Below are positions 44,436 to 53,426 of a DNA stretch of 64,000 nucleotides, one piece after another. Numbering within the stretch: position 1 is the first letter of the stretch; every line of letters starts with the position of its first letter. Position numbers and translations under genes: made by a program. This stretch comes from Thermogemmata fonticola (lineage in GTDB: Bacteria > Planctomycetota > Planctomycetia > Gemmatales > Gemmataceae), in NCBI RefSeq assembly GCF_013694095.1, contig NZ_JACEFB010000004.1, forward strand, positions 161,638-225,637, written 5' to 3'. The notes under the pieces are model-generated. The model was given only the letters and a program-made list of their open reading frames with translations. It did not search any database and was not told where the DNA came from.

Positions 44436-45388
44436 GGCTGGTTCTCCGGGAAAGCCAAGGCAGGGGCGAGAGTCGATGTCAAGGGGGCAGCGCCAGCGAC
44501 GGCGGCCGGAGGCGGGTTCCCTGCTTCACGAACGGGAGGCGGGTTCCCTGCTTCACGAATAGGGCGGGCAGCAGCCGAGGTGGGAGTGCACGGGCGGAGG
44601 CTGGCGTAATAGGCGACACCGTGACCGGCGAGGAGAGCGTAAGCCGGTTCCGGCAAGGCGTAGAGGGGGCCGGTCCAGGGATGCAAGGCCAGCGCCTGGC
44701 GTGCCTGCAAACGGCGCAGGGCATCGTGGAACAAGCCGATACTTAGCGCCCGGCGCTGGGACACCGCCCGGAACAGCTCCGGCAAGGGGCAATCGGCCCC
44801 ACCCTGGCGGGACCATTCCGCCAGAGCGTGCAGGATCGCTTCCGCCGCCGCTATCTCCGCAGTGGCCGCTCCGGACGAATCGGGAGGCTCCTGAAGCGAA
44901 ACGCTGCGTTCCGGCGAAGATATGCCACGATCCAGCGGCGGAGGCGTATTGCGGCTCGGTTGGGCTGGCAGCGGCGGTGCACTCGCGGCGAGCCAGCGGT
45001 TCAGGGCCTGCCGCAGTTCCTGCAATTCCTCCTGGAGCCGCTGAGCGGCACTGAGCCATTCCGCGACGAGGGCCGTCCGCTTTTCGACCACCCGCAGGAA
45101 ATCTTCGAGGACCTGACGGGGCTGGGCTTCCTGGAGCAGGCGTTGCCAGCCGCGGTCGCTGAGGGTGTAGCGCTCCGAGGCCGCGGTTCCCGCGCCGGCG
45201 GCACGGGAGGGGGGAACGAGTTGCAGCCAATTCTCGGCCAGGCATTTTTGCGCCGCGGTGCGCCCCGCTTTGCTGGCGGGAAACAACCCCCCTTCCCCCT
45301 GGCGGGAAGGAAACAGAGGCAGGCCGCCGGGATGGGCAGCCGCCCGGCTCAAAGCGGCGGTGATCAGGTGCGTGAGTGCATCGGCCAC
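44432..45388 (-). CDS. Winged-helix and coiled-coil protein coupled to the P-loop ATPase
   Basis: The 318-residue protein has an N-terminal winged-helix-like region (TAAQKCLAENWLQLVPPSRA to ERYTLSDRGWQRLLQ). A coiled coil of about 50 residues follows (VEKRTALVAEWLSAAQRLQE). After a Pro/Ser-rich linker a second winged-helix-like region follows (AAEAILHALAEWSRQGGADC, LFHDALRRLQARQALALHPW). The C-terminus contains two copies of REAGNPPP and is low-complexity. The GTG start at 45388 has AAGGA nine bases upstream. Its stop overlaps the ATPase start, so the two proteins are probably made together in fixed ratio. A DNA-binding partner for the ATPase is the simplest reading; no known system is recognised. 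Confidence 0.7.
   Translation of the reverse strand: MADALTHLITAALSRAAAHPGGLPLFPSRQGEGGLFPASKAGRTAAQKCLAENWLQLVPPSRAAGAGTAASERYTLSDRGWQRLLQEAQPRQVLEDFLRVVEKRTALVAEWLSAAQRLQEELQELRQALNRWLAASAPPLPAQPSRNTPPPLDRGISSPERSVSLQEPPDSSGAATAEIAAAEAILHALAEWSRQGGADCPLPELFRAVSQRRALSIGLFHDALRRLQARQALALHPWTGPLYALPEPAYALLAGHGVAYYASLRPCTPTSAAARPIREAGNPPPVREAGNPPPAAVAGAAPLTSTLAPALAFPENQP
44508..44559 (-). repeat. 25-bp perfect repeat in the winged-helix gene
   Basis: Two identical 25-bp copies at 44508-44532 and 44535-44559 (period 27) encode the two REAGNPPP units near the C-terminus. The period is a multiple of three, so the frame is kept. It is a recent internal duplication. Confidence 0.85.
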
Positions 45389-45547
45389 AACGGTGCGTCC
45401 TTGCAGGGTCCCTCAAACCGGGCGTATGCTAACCATAGCTCGGATCGCCTTGCAAGCCCGATCCCCACAGGGCAAGATGACGATCCCTCGCCTCGGTGGC
45501 ACAACGATCCCCGCCCGCTTGGGCTTCCAGTTGTGGGAGGATTTCCG

Positions 45548-46240
45548 ATGTCTCTCCGGCTCCCGCCTCGATGGTCGCCTTGCATTCTCGGCAGCCCGCC
45601 GGCTTGGACCTGGCTGCTGCTCTTCCTCACTCTGGCCTTAGGGAGCAAGCCGGTCTTGGCCCAACCCCCTGCTCTCCTCGCCCTTCAGCCGGTCCCTTCC
45701 GCTCAGCCGCCCGCGCCATCCGCTGGCCAACCGCCCGCACCACCCGCTGCCCCACCGGCTGCCCAGCCACCCCTCCCCTTACCCACCGATCCGGCCGCCT
45801 TTGACCGCCTGGTGGTCGATACCCTGCGCGATGTCCACAACCTCGGAGCGGAGCTGTACAACAACTCCCGCGATTACGCCGGCACCTACCGCCTCTACCA
45901 CGGCGCCCTGCTCACCGTGCGACCGCTGTTGTCCCATCGGCCCCCTGTCCAGCAGCGCATCGATCTGGGACTGCAAGAGGTGGAACGGGAACCCACCCTG
46001 GCCCATAAAGCCTTCCGCCTCCATGTGGTCATCGAGGACGTGCGCAGCGAATTGAAGAAGACGGCATCCGCACCCAAACCCCCGGAAAAGAAACCCCAGG
46101 ACAAACCACCGCTACCCCCGGAAAAGAAACCCCAGGACAAACCACCGCTACCCCCGGAGAAAAAATCTCCTCCTCCGCCGCCGGAGAACAAACTGCCGCC
46201 TTTACCCGTGGCCCCACCCCCACGACCGGCCCTGAAGTGA
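45548..46240 (+). CDS. Secreted protein with Pro-rich linkers and a Lys/Pro repeat tail
   Basis: The 230-residue protein begins with a signal peptide (WLLLFLTLALGSKPVLA, cleavage near residue 38). A Pro/Ala/Gln-rich linker follows, then a helical domain of about 90 residues (DRLVVDTLRDVHNLGAELYN, YHGALLTVRPLLSHRPPVQQ). The tail has two perfect 12-residue repeats PPEKKPQDKPPL and a degenerate third. GGGAGG seven bases before ATG 45548 sets the start. No enzyme motif is visible; the tail may bind acidic cell-wall or matrix polymers. It is divergent from the winged-helix gene and converges on the large TIM-barrel-like gene. Confidence 0.75.
   Translation: MSLRLPPRWSPCILGSPPAWTWLLLFLTLALGSKPVLAQPPALLALQPVPSAQPPAPSAGQPPAPPAAPPAAQPPLPLPTDPAAFDRLVVDTLRDVHNLGAELYNNSRDYAGTYRLYHGALLTVRPLLSHRPPVQQRIDLGLQEVEREPTLAHKAFRLHVVIEDVRSELKKTASAPKPPEKKPQDKPPLPPEKKPQDKPPLPPEKKSPPPPPENKLPPLPVAPPPRPALK
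46076..46165 (+). repeat. 36-bp coding tandem repeat (Lys/Pro)
   Basis: Two perfect copies and one partial copy of a 36-bp unit encode PPEKKPQDKPPL. The unit is in frame and probably varies in number between strains. Confidence 0.8.
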
Positions 46241-46326
46241 AACGGCTTCGCCCCGCTAGCTTCCCCCTCCTCCCTCTTCCGCCCTGTTGGATGGAATCTG
46301 CCTTCCACCAACCCCACAGACCATCG

Positions 46327-46489
46327 GCTAGCACCGCGGAGGCACGGTGAGATCAGGGGGTTTCCCCTGACCCAGTCGAGCGCTCCTGGCTTCCCCCCCT
46401 GAAAAGAGAACGGTCTTTTTCCTCGGCGTCCGGTCCTGCGGTGCTAGCGGGATGACATGCGGATTCCCTGCGGTGCTAGCGGGATGACA
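46327..46489. repeat. Direct and inverted repeat family between convergent genes
   Basis: A 23-bp sequence containing GCGGTGCTAGCGGGATGACA occurs perfectly at 46435-46457 and 46467-46489. An inverted 11-bp copy of its core (GCTAGCACCGC) is at 46327-46337. The second direct copy includes the stop codon of the minus-strand gene ending at 46476. Convergent transcripts would form hairpins between the inverted cores; this may end transcription or be a small dispersed repeat. Confidence 0.7.
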
Positions 46490-49460
46490 CGGCGGAATCT
46501 TCGGCCACGGCTGCCGGAGCGGGCGGCGGTGTCGCGGGAAGGAGAGGTTCGATCCGCAGGTCATCACAGTAGGCGACGCCGACGGCGGTGAGGGCGACGG
46601 TCAAGGCGAGGCGTCCATCGGCGGGGACGCGGCGGTAGAGATGGAAACGCTTCCAGTGGGGCTGGTAATGGAGGCGTAGGGCTAGGGGTTCGCCCGCGGC
46701 GTCGTCGTAGAAGAGCAGGCCGTCAGCGGAGCCGGTCAGAGGCTGGGGAATGCAGAAGGCGCCGCTGATGCGGACCAACGTGCCAGGGGGCAGAGTCACC
46801 GCGGGGCTATCCACAGCGAGGAAGGTACGCTCCAGGGGTGCGGGGGCGGGTTCGGAGCGCTCCGGGGCGGCGGCTTCCACCCGGCGGCGGACTTCCAAGC
46901 GCAGGACGGAGCGGCCCACGGCCACAGGAGGGGTTGGCTCAGCCTCTCCCGCACTCAGGGGGGGCAGGCGGCTCGGCTTGAACAGCCCCACCGTCAAGGG
47001 TGCGGGACGGCTCGGCGGAGAAGCCGGCTTGGCGCGGACCGTTTCGGCGGGAACAATCCCGGCTGCGGCTTCTACCCGGTCGGTCGTTCCAAAACGGGCG
47101 GACCAGCCAGGCATGGCCGACACGGGCGCCCCAGACGGCGGCAAAGTGGCCAACTCAAACTGCCCAGAAGGAAGCCGGTTGTCTCCGATTCGGGCGTTCT
47201 GCACGGCACGGGCCAGGTGCCAGTGCTTGGGCAAGGTGGCAAAACTGACGACGTAGGGACTAGCGGTTGGTACATCGAGACTGCTGGCCGCTTGCCGCCA
47301 GTGGGCGTGCATGAGCACCCGTAGCGGCCGCAGGGCGCGCTGGGCCTCGCGGAAGGCTTTATCGTACAGCTCCGCGGAATAGTGCCGCCGGGCCTCGGCA
47401 TAGAAGCGGGCCGACTGGAGGAACAGCTCCTCGCTGTCGCGCACTCTGGCTCCCAGGGCTTGCAGTTGCTCGTGGACTTGGCGCACCTTGTCGTAGCTGA
47501 CCGCCGCCTGATCCATCGCCCAGCGGGCAGCCAGCCGGCCATATTTGCGGACGTAATCCTGCCACCAGGCCACCAAGCCGAGGCGGTCGCTGGTGAAGAC
47601 GATCGGCGTGACCAGGTCGAATTCGTGGAGGGTCAGTTCGGTCCCTCCCACGACTTTGCGGGTGTGATGGGCCAGGCATTCGACGCCGGCGGGGGTGATC
47701 CGCCAGGGGTCCGCCCCTTCTGGCACCAAGGGCACCACCACGGTCAAGGCCGCCACTGCTCCCTGTTCCGGGACGTATTGAGTTGCGGGACCGAACCAAA
47801 TGGGGAGCACAATCAGGCCGCGTTCGGAACGAATCAGTGCCGCTTGCACCTGGGGATGGCTGGTCTTGAGCCACTGCGTGCGCTGGGTATCTCGTGGGGC
47901 GAGCAGCACGGGACTGAGCATATCGAGTTCACAATTGAGGATGGCCAGGGCCTGCAAGCGGTCGCGGCCATGATGCGAATCGGCCAGGAAGCGGTCAGAC
48001 CAGAAGCCCAGTCCTTGGCAGCCGCAGGCCACGGCGATGTAGGCCAGCAGGCGGACTTGTTCCGGTTGCGGTCCCAGAGGCAACGCTGCTTCGCCGCTGC
48101 CCGGCTCTGGCGCCTCCAGGACGGACTCCAGATACCAGTCCGGCAGGTGGTTCTGCACCCAGGTCCAGAAGACGGCGCGGTGGGCGGTCAATTCCCGGCG
48201 TTGGGCCAGCCAGTCGCGGTAGCCGCTCAGTTCCAGCGAGGTGAACAGCGGCCAGCGGTGGGCACCCACGACATCGACCAGGGCGGAATAGCCGGCGAAG
48301 CTGTCCCAGGCATCCACCCCTTGCGGCCGGCGCGGATCGATGGCCCGCACCGCCTGATGGGTGCGCTCCACCCGTTCGTAGTCGGCCCGGCTGCGACCGC
48401 CGCCCAGATCGTAAAAGAGCACATCCGCCTCGCTGAAGCGGCGCAGGGCCGGACTCAACTCCGACACCGCACGTTCCACCACCGGCCCCCCCTCTGCTTC
48501 TTCGCGGGCCGGAGCCAACGGCAGGGTCGCAATCACCAGCCAGCCTTCCCGTTCCGCCTCGGCGAGCAATTCGGTAGCCGCATCAGGGGGCAGCCAAAGG
48601 GTGTCAAACCCGGCTTGCCGCAAGACGTGAAGGGGCGTGCCAGTATAACGAATGGCCCGGAAGAAAAACGGTTTGCCATCGACCAGCAACTGCCCTCCGC
48701 TCTGCTCGACCAGCCGCGCCCGCCGCCAGCGGCTGCCGCCCCCTCGACCGGTCATCTGAGCAGCCCCTTTCTCCACCTGCCGGGAGGCATCCACCGGACC
48801 AATGTCCAAATCGTCGATCCACAGTTCCAGCGGGCCGGGACCGGTGTACACGTTGAGGATCAAGCGGTCGATGTACGCCCCTTGGGGGTTGACTGTGCGG
48901 CCAATACGCGCCTGCAAAATTGGCAACTGCCGGGATAACAGGCGGGGCACATCCTGCAATTTCAACGGCCACCACCGCCGCGACCGCTCCGCCGGATACG
49001 TATCCCCCTGGAGCAGCAAGGTGAGCGGCGTCTGAGGATTGGCCGGGTCCGGTTCCTTGGGGAAGACCACCCGTGCCCGCAACTGGATGCCGCCGCGCGT
49101 CGCTTTCACCCACACCGTCGCAGAGAGCAACTCCGTCACCAAGGCCGGCGGCGTCTCGTAATACCAGTGAATGTACGCCGTCTCCCCTGTACCTGCTTCC
49201 GCGACCAGCTTGATATGCTCGCTCGACGGCTGACTGTGAAATGCCACACGCGAGATGTCATGCTCCAGGACATCCACCCGCACATTGGCTTCCCCCCGCT
49301 GCCAGGCCGTCTGGCGGCCGCTGAATTGATGCCGGTGGATCTGCTCCGCCTGCACAGGCCAGACTGCTACCGCCAGCGCCAGCAGGACCAACACCGCTCC
49401 CCGCCCCAGCCCGGACCGCTGGAGCCATCGCGGAACCTGCCTTCGCACGCGCCCAGCCAT
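46476..49460 (-). CDS. Large secreted protein with a glycoside-hydrolase-like TIM barrel
   Basis: The 994-residue protein has a signal peptide ending VWPVQA (about residue 38). A beta-sandwich-like N-terminal domain (TELLSATVWVKATRGGIQLR, LELWIDDLDIGP) follows. Then comes a stretch resembling the start of glycoside-hydrolase barrels: LLVDGKPFFFRAIRYTGTPL, LRQAGFDTLWLPPDAATELL, EREGWLVIATLPLAP. The C-terminus is Pro-rich and ends with another carbohydrate-binding-like beta domain (RISGAFCIPQPLTGSADGLL, YCDDLRIEPL). Catalytic acids cannot be assigned. GGAGGAGG eight bases before ATG 49460 sets the start. The substrate is unknown; polysaccharide use would fit a planctomycete. Confidence 0.65.
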   Translation of the reverse strand: MAGRVRRQVPRWLQRSGLGRGAVLVLLALAVAVWPVQAEQIHRHQFSGRQTAWQRGEANVRVDVLEHDISRVAFHSQPSSEHIKLVAEAGTGETAYIHWYYETPPALVTELLSATVWVKATRGGIQLRARVVFPKEPDPANPQTPLTLLLQGDTYPAERSRRWWPLKLQDVPRLLSRQLPILQARIGRTVNPQGAYIDRLILNVYTGPGPLELWIDDLDIGPVDASRQVEKGAAQMTGRGGGSRWRRARLVEQSGGQLLVDGKPFFFRAIRYTGTPLHVLRQAGFDTLWLPPDAATELLAEAEREGWLVIATLPLAPAREEAEGGPVVERAVSELSPALRRFSEADVLFYDLGGGRSRADYERVERTHQAVRAIDPRRPQGVDAWDSFAGYSALVDVVGAHRWPLFTSLELSGYRDWLAQRRELTAHRAVFWTWVQNHLPDWYLESVLEAPEPGSGEAALPLGPQPEQVRLLAYIAVACGCQGLGFWSDRFLADSHHGRDRLQALAILNCELDMLSPVLLAPRDTQRTQWLKTSHPQVQAALIRSERGLIVLPIWFGPATQYVPEQGAVAALTVVVPLVPEGADPWRITPAGVECLAHHTRKVVGGTELTLHEFDLVTPIVFTSDRLGLVAWWQDYVRKYGRLAARWAMDQAAVSYDKVRQVHEQLQALGARVRDSEELFLQSARFYAEARRHYSAELYDKAFREAQRALRPLRVLMHAHWRQAASSLDVPTASPYVVSFATLPKHWHLARAVQNARIGDNRLPSGQFELATLPPSGAPVSAMPGWSARFGTTDRVEAAAGIVPAETVRAKPASPPSRPAPLTVGLFKPSRLPPLSAGEAEPTPPVAVGRSVLRLEVRRRVEAAAPERSEPAPAPLERTFLAVDSPAVTLPPGTLVRISGAFCIPQPLTGSADGLLFYDDAAGEPLALRLHYQPHWKRFHLYRRVPADGRLALTVALTAVGVAYCDDLRIEPLLPATPPPAPAAVAEDSAVSSR

Positions 49461-49809
49461 CGTCCCGTCCTCCTCCCCCCACCGCCTATACCCACAACTT
49501 CGGATCGGGGAAAGGGCAACATGACCGTTCCCACGGAAGCTGCCGAGGGACCGGTTGGGTCCCCGGACTCTGACCCAATTCACGCCAAGGGACCAAAGAG
49601 CGGGAAGCAAACAAGGAAGGACGACTGGGCAAAGCCGGCAGGGTTGGCCGCGCAGTCCCGGCTCTGAGAGCCACGGCCGGCTCTCGGAGGAAGTCTACCC
49701 CCGCAGGGAAGGCAGTTCCCTGGTCTACCGCCCTCACGGCGTCCAGCGAGGGGAACGAATCGGTGCAGAGAACTGTTTTCAGCGCGGCCAGAGGAGATGG
49801 GAGAGGCGG
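49461..49809. other. Intergenic region between two large secreted-protein genes
   Basis: There are 349 bases between minus-strand genes. I see no gene, no strong terminator and no recognisable promoter. The two genes could be transcribed together, though the gap is long. Confidence 0.4.
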
Positions 49810-52206
49810 TCAGCTTCCCTCTTCGGCCTCAGCGGCCCGCTGGCGATAAATCTCGATGGCTTTGCGGAAGGTTTTCTCTGCTTCAGGCCGTTCTTCGGGT
49901 TTGATGTGGTCGGCCCGCATGCGCCAGAGTTGCTCGATGACCCCGGCGCACCACAAAGCGCTGGCCCGGCTGGCCCGGATCGGCTTCCCTCCCACCAAAA
50001 CCTCCACGGGATTGGTGTGCATCTGGGGGAGATGCCGCAGGGCCACCCAGGAGCTTTTGCGAATCGGCACTTCCCATTCCACCTCATGGACCTGATCGTC
50101 GGCGGGGACTTCCTGACGTGCTGCCACCTGGCCGTTGACCACCAGCTCCACCAACCGCGTTTTCCCCTGGGGAACGGCCGCTCCCGGAGCAGTTCCGAGC
50201 GCCACTTCGCTGCCGAAGGCGACCTTGGCCCGAATTCGCACCTTGCCGGGGGAGTTCAGTTGGACGGTGCCGAAGCCGGGAGCCACACCATTGACCGTAA
50301 ACTCCAGGGCGTGGGCATAACCATCCGAGACGTAGGAGCGCCCCTTGGCCAGGTGGGCGCACCACTGGGCGAAGTCCAGGGCTTCGATCTTGCCCATCTG
50401 CACATAGACGCGTCCCTGGCCCACCCGGCTGCCGGAGATGCAGGGGAAGTCAGTTTCCCCGGAGATTTTCAGCGGGAAGCCGCTGTTGAGAATGTGGTAC
50501 CAGCAGTTCCACTCCGGAATCCGGTCGGTGTCCATCGCACTGAGGAAGTCGCACACTCCCATCGCGGTGGTAACGCAGACTTCCTGGGCGCCGATGCCGT
50601 CCATCTGGGGAATGTTGAGATTGGGCAGTTGCCGCAGGGTGCGCCGGGTGCTTTGCAGCAATTCCTCCGCCGTGAGTCGGCCATCCTGATCGCGGTCGAT
50701 GGCGGCAAAGGGTTCCGGCAGAGGTAACAAACCCTGGCGGGCTTCCTCCGGGCTGACCTGCTGATCCCGATTCGTGTCGAGGGCGGCGAGCAGCCGACGG
50801 GCGGCTTGTTCCGGCTGGACTCCCAAACCGCTGGCGGAGTGGGCATAACCGGTCACCGCTCCCTGGGCTTTGGCCCAGCGCATCAAGGGGGTCGTCCAGC
50901 TCGGCCAGCCTTTGTACTTGGTTCCTTCGGAACCGGGGTAGGTCTGGTCCTGGAGATTGAGCAGGCAGACATGCCCCAGGGCTTGGGAGCCGAAACCGGA
51001 GACTTCCACGTCATACTTGAGGATGGTGAACGGTTCGCTGCGGGACCAGGGGCGTGCCTCGAAGAACTGCCGCTGATACTCGTAGCAGGGTCCCCAGGTC
51101 AGGCAGCAGCCGACATTGAGGCCTTCCCCTTTGACGTGCAGGAACATGTCCTGCGGCAGGACCCCTTCGGTCGGATTGGTGTAGTGGGCACAGCCCGCCG
51201 CGTGAATGTGATGGTCCCCGCTGTACCAGCCCCAGGCCGCCGGGTGAATCCACCGCTCCAGGGTGAAGCTCAATTCCACCGGCCCCTTGTCGGGAATGAC
51301 AATCCGCTGACGCTTGAGGCGGTACTCCGGTCCGCGGCCGTATTCCACCTCGAACTCGCCGGGCGGCAGCAGGACGGTTCCTCCATCCGCTCGGTAAATC
51401 TGCCGCTGGAAGAAAAAGTCCGGGGCAAGCCGCTTGGGCTGCGGGGGATAGACATGCCCCCATTTATCGGTGAAGGTGAAGCGGCCCACGGTAGGCGTGC
51501 CATCGAAGTCGCGGACCTTCAAGCGCACCTCGATAGCCGGGCGGACCTCGAAGAGGATCGGCACTTCCCCACGGAAGCCCAAATCCTGGGTCCCCTGGCC
51601 CACGTCGAAGGCCAGGGTCGCCTCTCGTTGGCCAGCATCACGGGAGTAGATCAAGGCAATGACATATTCCACCCCCAAGCCGCTAAGCTGTCCGGTCATC
51701 GGCGGCGAGCGGAACATTTCTACCTGCAAAAAGCGGCGCACAATGTTCGGGTCCGCCTTGGGGTCCCGCTGCTGGCGCCCCGGATCGCTGTACACCGGTC
51801 CGGCCTGAGGACTGCTGATGTTGAGCGGCTTTTTGACAGTGCTCTCATTGATGACCTTGATCAACACGGGGGTGTATCCCGCTTGCTGGAGCCGGGCCGA
51901 CGCCGGTCCGCGGGCGGCCTTGACCCGCGACTCCGGATTGAGCGTCACCACCACGAGCACCTGCTGGTCCAGAATCTCCTGGATTCGGCGGGCATCCTGC
52001 GCTTGCACGGCCTGGCGCAGCGACCGGGCGGTGGCAGCCTCCAGCGGCGCGCCGAGAAATTCCAGCGCCTGCATGAGCCGTTCCACATTCGCCGCCAACG
52101 GCTGGCCTTCCACCGCCACCACCGGCGGCCCCTCTGCTCCCCGCAGCGGCACCGCCAGCACCAGCACCACACCGGCGGCCAATCCCATACGACTACGGCA
52201 GACCAT
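49810..52206 (-). CDS. CehA/McbA-like metallohydrolase with EF-hands, secreted
   Basis: The 798-residue protein has a signal peptide (GLAAGVVLVLAVPLRGAEG). A beta-rich N-terminal half is followed by GWYSGDHHIHAAGCAHY near residue 330, the H-x-H metal motif of PHP-like CehA/McbA hydrolases. Around residues 475-505 an inserted EF-hand pair is seen: DTNRDQQVSPEEARQGL and DRDQDGRLTAEELL, both with good calcium-binding loops. The C-terminal part (GKIEALDFAQWCAHLAKGRS, FTVNGVAPGFGTVQL) also fits the family. Members hydrolyse carbamates or similar esters; the real substrate is unknown. AAAGGAGG seven bases before ATG 52206 sets the start. EF-hands inside the hydrolase domain suggest calcium control. 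Confidence 0.8.
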   Translation of the reverse strand: MVCRSRMGLAAGVVLVLAVPLRGAEGPPVVAVEGQPLAANVERLMQALEFLGAPLEAATARSLRQAVQAQDARRIQEILDQQVLVVVTLNPESRVKAARGPASARLQQAGYTPVLIKVINESTVKKPLNISSPQAGPVYSDPGRQQRDPKADPNIVRRFLQVEMFRSPPMTGQLSGLGVEYVIALIYSRDAGQREATLAFDVGQGTQDLGFRGEVPILFEVRPAIEVRLKVRDFDGTPTVGRFTFTDKWGHVYPPQPKRLAPDFFFQRQIYRADGGTVLLPPGEFEVEYGRGPEYRLKRQRIVIPDKGPVELSFTLERWIHPAAWGWYSGDHHIHAAGCAHYTNPTEGVLPQDMFLHVKGEGLNVGCCLTWGPCYEYQRQFFEARPWSRSEPFTILKYDVEVSGFGSQALGHVCLLNLQDQTYPGSEGTKYKGWPSWTTPLMRWAKAQGAVTGYAHSASGLGVQPEQAARRLLAALDTNRDQQVSPEEARQGLLPLPEPFAAIDRDQDGRLTAEELLQSTRRTLRQLPNLNIPQMDGIGAQEVCVTTAMGVCDFLSAMDTDRIPEWNCWYHILNSGFPLKISGETDFPCISGSRVGQGRVYVQMGKIEALDFAQWCAHLAKGRSYVSDGYAHALEFTVNGVAPGFGTVQLNSPGKVRIRAKVAFGSEVALGTAPGAAVPQGKTRLVELVVNGQVAARQEVPADDQVHEVEWEVPIRKSSWVALRHLPQMHTNPVEVLVGGKPIRASRASALWCAGVIEQLWRMRADHIKPEERPEAEKTFRKAIEIYRQRAAEAEEGS

Positions 52207-52509
52207 GACCCTTCCTCCTTTCCGAATGACCGCGGCATCCACCAACCCGATTGTCCCAGTACAGGGAGGATGCTCCTGAACTTTTCCTTCCGGCGGACGG
52301 CAGCACGGGAGGCATCCTCGGCGATAGCACGGGAAGCATCCGCAGGGCAGGATGTTATTATCCCACCAGAGCGGCAGGGTTTTGTCCAATGAAAAATACC
52401 GCAATCCCCGCTTACCTCAAAGCGGCAAGGAGTCTTACGGAGCTTGCATCCTCAAAGATAGCCGGCAATAATACGACCGGTTTCCTTATCGAAACTCCAG
52501 GAGTTCGCG
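52207..52509. other. Divergent intergenic region with a short direct repeat
   Basis: There are 303 bases between divergent genes. AGCACGGGAGGCATCC (52302-52317) and AGCACGGGAAGCATCC (52326-52341) differ by one base. The following 120 bases are richer in A/T and probably contain the plus-strand promoter. No gene is seen. Confidence 0.45.
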
Positions 52510-53292
52510 ATGAACAACCTGTGCCCAGCCTGTGGAGCAGCTTACAACATCCGACCTACCGATGTCGGCCGAAAGGTCCGGTGCAAACGTTGCGGGGCGG
52601 CTCTTGTGGTCGCCCCGGAAGGTCTGGTCGCGGAAGCGGCAGCCGGGGCTGCCCCTACTGACCCCAGTGCGGTTTCCCCGCCAGTTCCAAGTGCCGATCC
52701 GCCGCCTGCTCCGGCCCCAGCGGAAGCCTACATGGAGATACCGGTCCCCTCCCTCGTGGCATCACCGTATCAGCGGCCCTATCCTCCCAACAACTTCCTG
52801 GCTGCCATCGGCGGAATACCCACCGTGCTGTTTGCCCTGGGCGTCTTCTTCGTGATCCTGTTCACCTTTATGACGCCAATCGGAGAGGCTGCCACGCGGC
52901 GCGCCCAGGCCCGTGTGGACCTGCTCAAATGGGAGCAAGATTTGGAAATACGGCGTCTCAAAGATAAAGACATCGAGAAGGCGGCCAAAATTGCCGAGAG
53001 TTACCTCCCCAAACTGGTGGAAGCCAGTAGCAGCGCCGAATATACCCGCATCAGCAACATCCGTTCCCAGTGGTACGATCGATATGGCCAGTTGCTGGGT
53101 TTTTTGCTGCTGGCCTTCGGCTGCATCGGCTATTTGCGGACGGAGCAGCCATTGGTCTTGCGGATCGTCGCCGCCGTGACCCTTAGCTTCATGCTCATGG
53201 TGATCTTCGTACTGGGTGTATCGGGAGGATGCAATAGCACCCCTGTGGCAAAGATGCCTTCCCCTCCCAAGCTCCCCTTCCCCCCGGATTGA
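52510..53292 (+). CDS. Zinc-ribbon membrane protein, 260 residues
   Basis: The N-terminal MJ0042-type zinc ribbon has Cys5-x2-Cys8 and Cys25-x2-Cys28. A Pro/Ala-rich linker follows, then membrane helices (IPTVLFALGVFFVILFTFMT, LLGFLLLAFGCIGYL, LRIVAAVTLSFMLMVIFVLG). Between the first two lies a charged coiled-coil-like segment (LLKWEQDLEIRRLKDKDIEK). AGGAG precedes ATG 52510. The ribbon is like that of the gene at 2450, but the rest differs. Function is unknown; the soluble segment may face the cytoplasm or periplasm. pyrH begins 134 bases downstream in the same direction. Confidence 0.75.
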   Translation: MNNLCPACGAAYNIRPTDVGRKVRCKRCGAALVVAPEGLVAEAAAGAAPTDPSAVSPPVPSADPPPAPAPAEAYMEIPVPSLVASPYQRPYPPNNFLAAIGGIPTVLFALGVFFVILFTFMTPIGEAATRRAQARVDLLKWEQDLEIRRLKDKDIEKAAKIAESYLPKLVEASSSAEYTRISNIRSQWYDRYGQLLGFLLLAFGCIGYLRTEQPLVLRIVAAVTLSFMLMVIFVLGVSGGCNSTPVAKMPSPPKLPFPPD

Positions 53293-53426
53293 CCAATCCC
53301 TATTGCCGCGGTGCCGTTCCCCTTCCCGCCGGGATGGAGGCCAGGATGTCGACGTGAGGGAGCCAGCATGGGGGGATGACGGCTGGGACTGGCAAGTCCC
53401 CGTGCCGTTCGTATAACGAAGCTACT

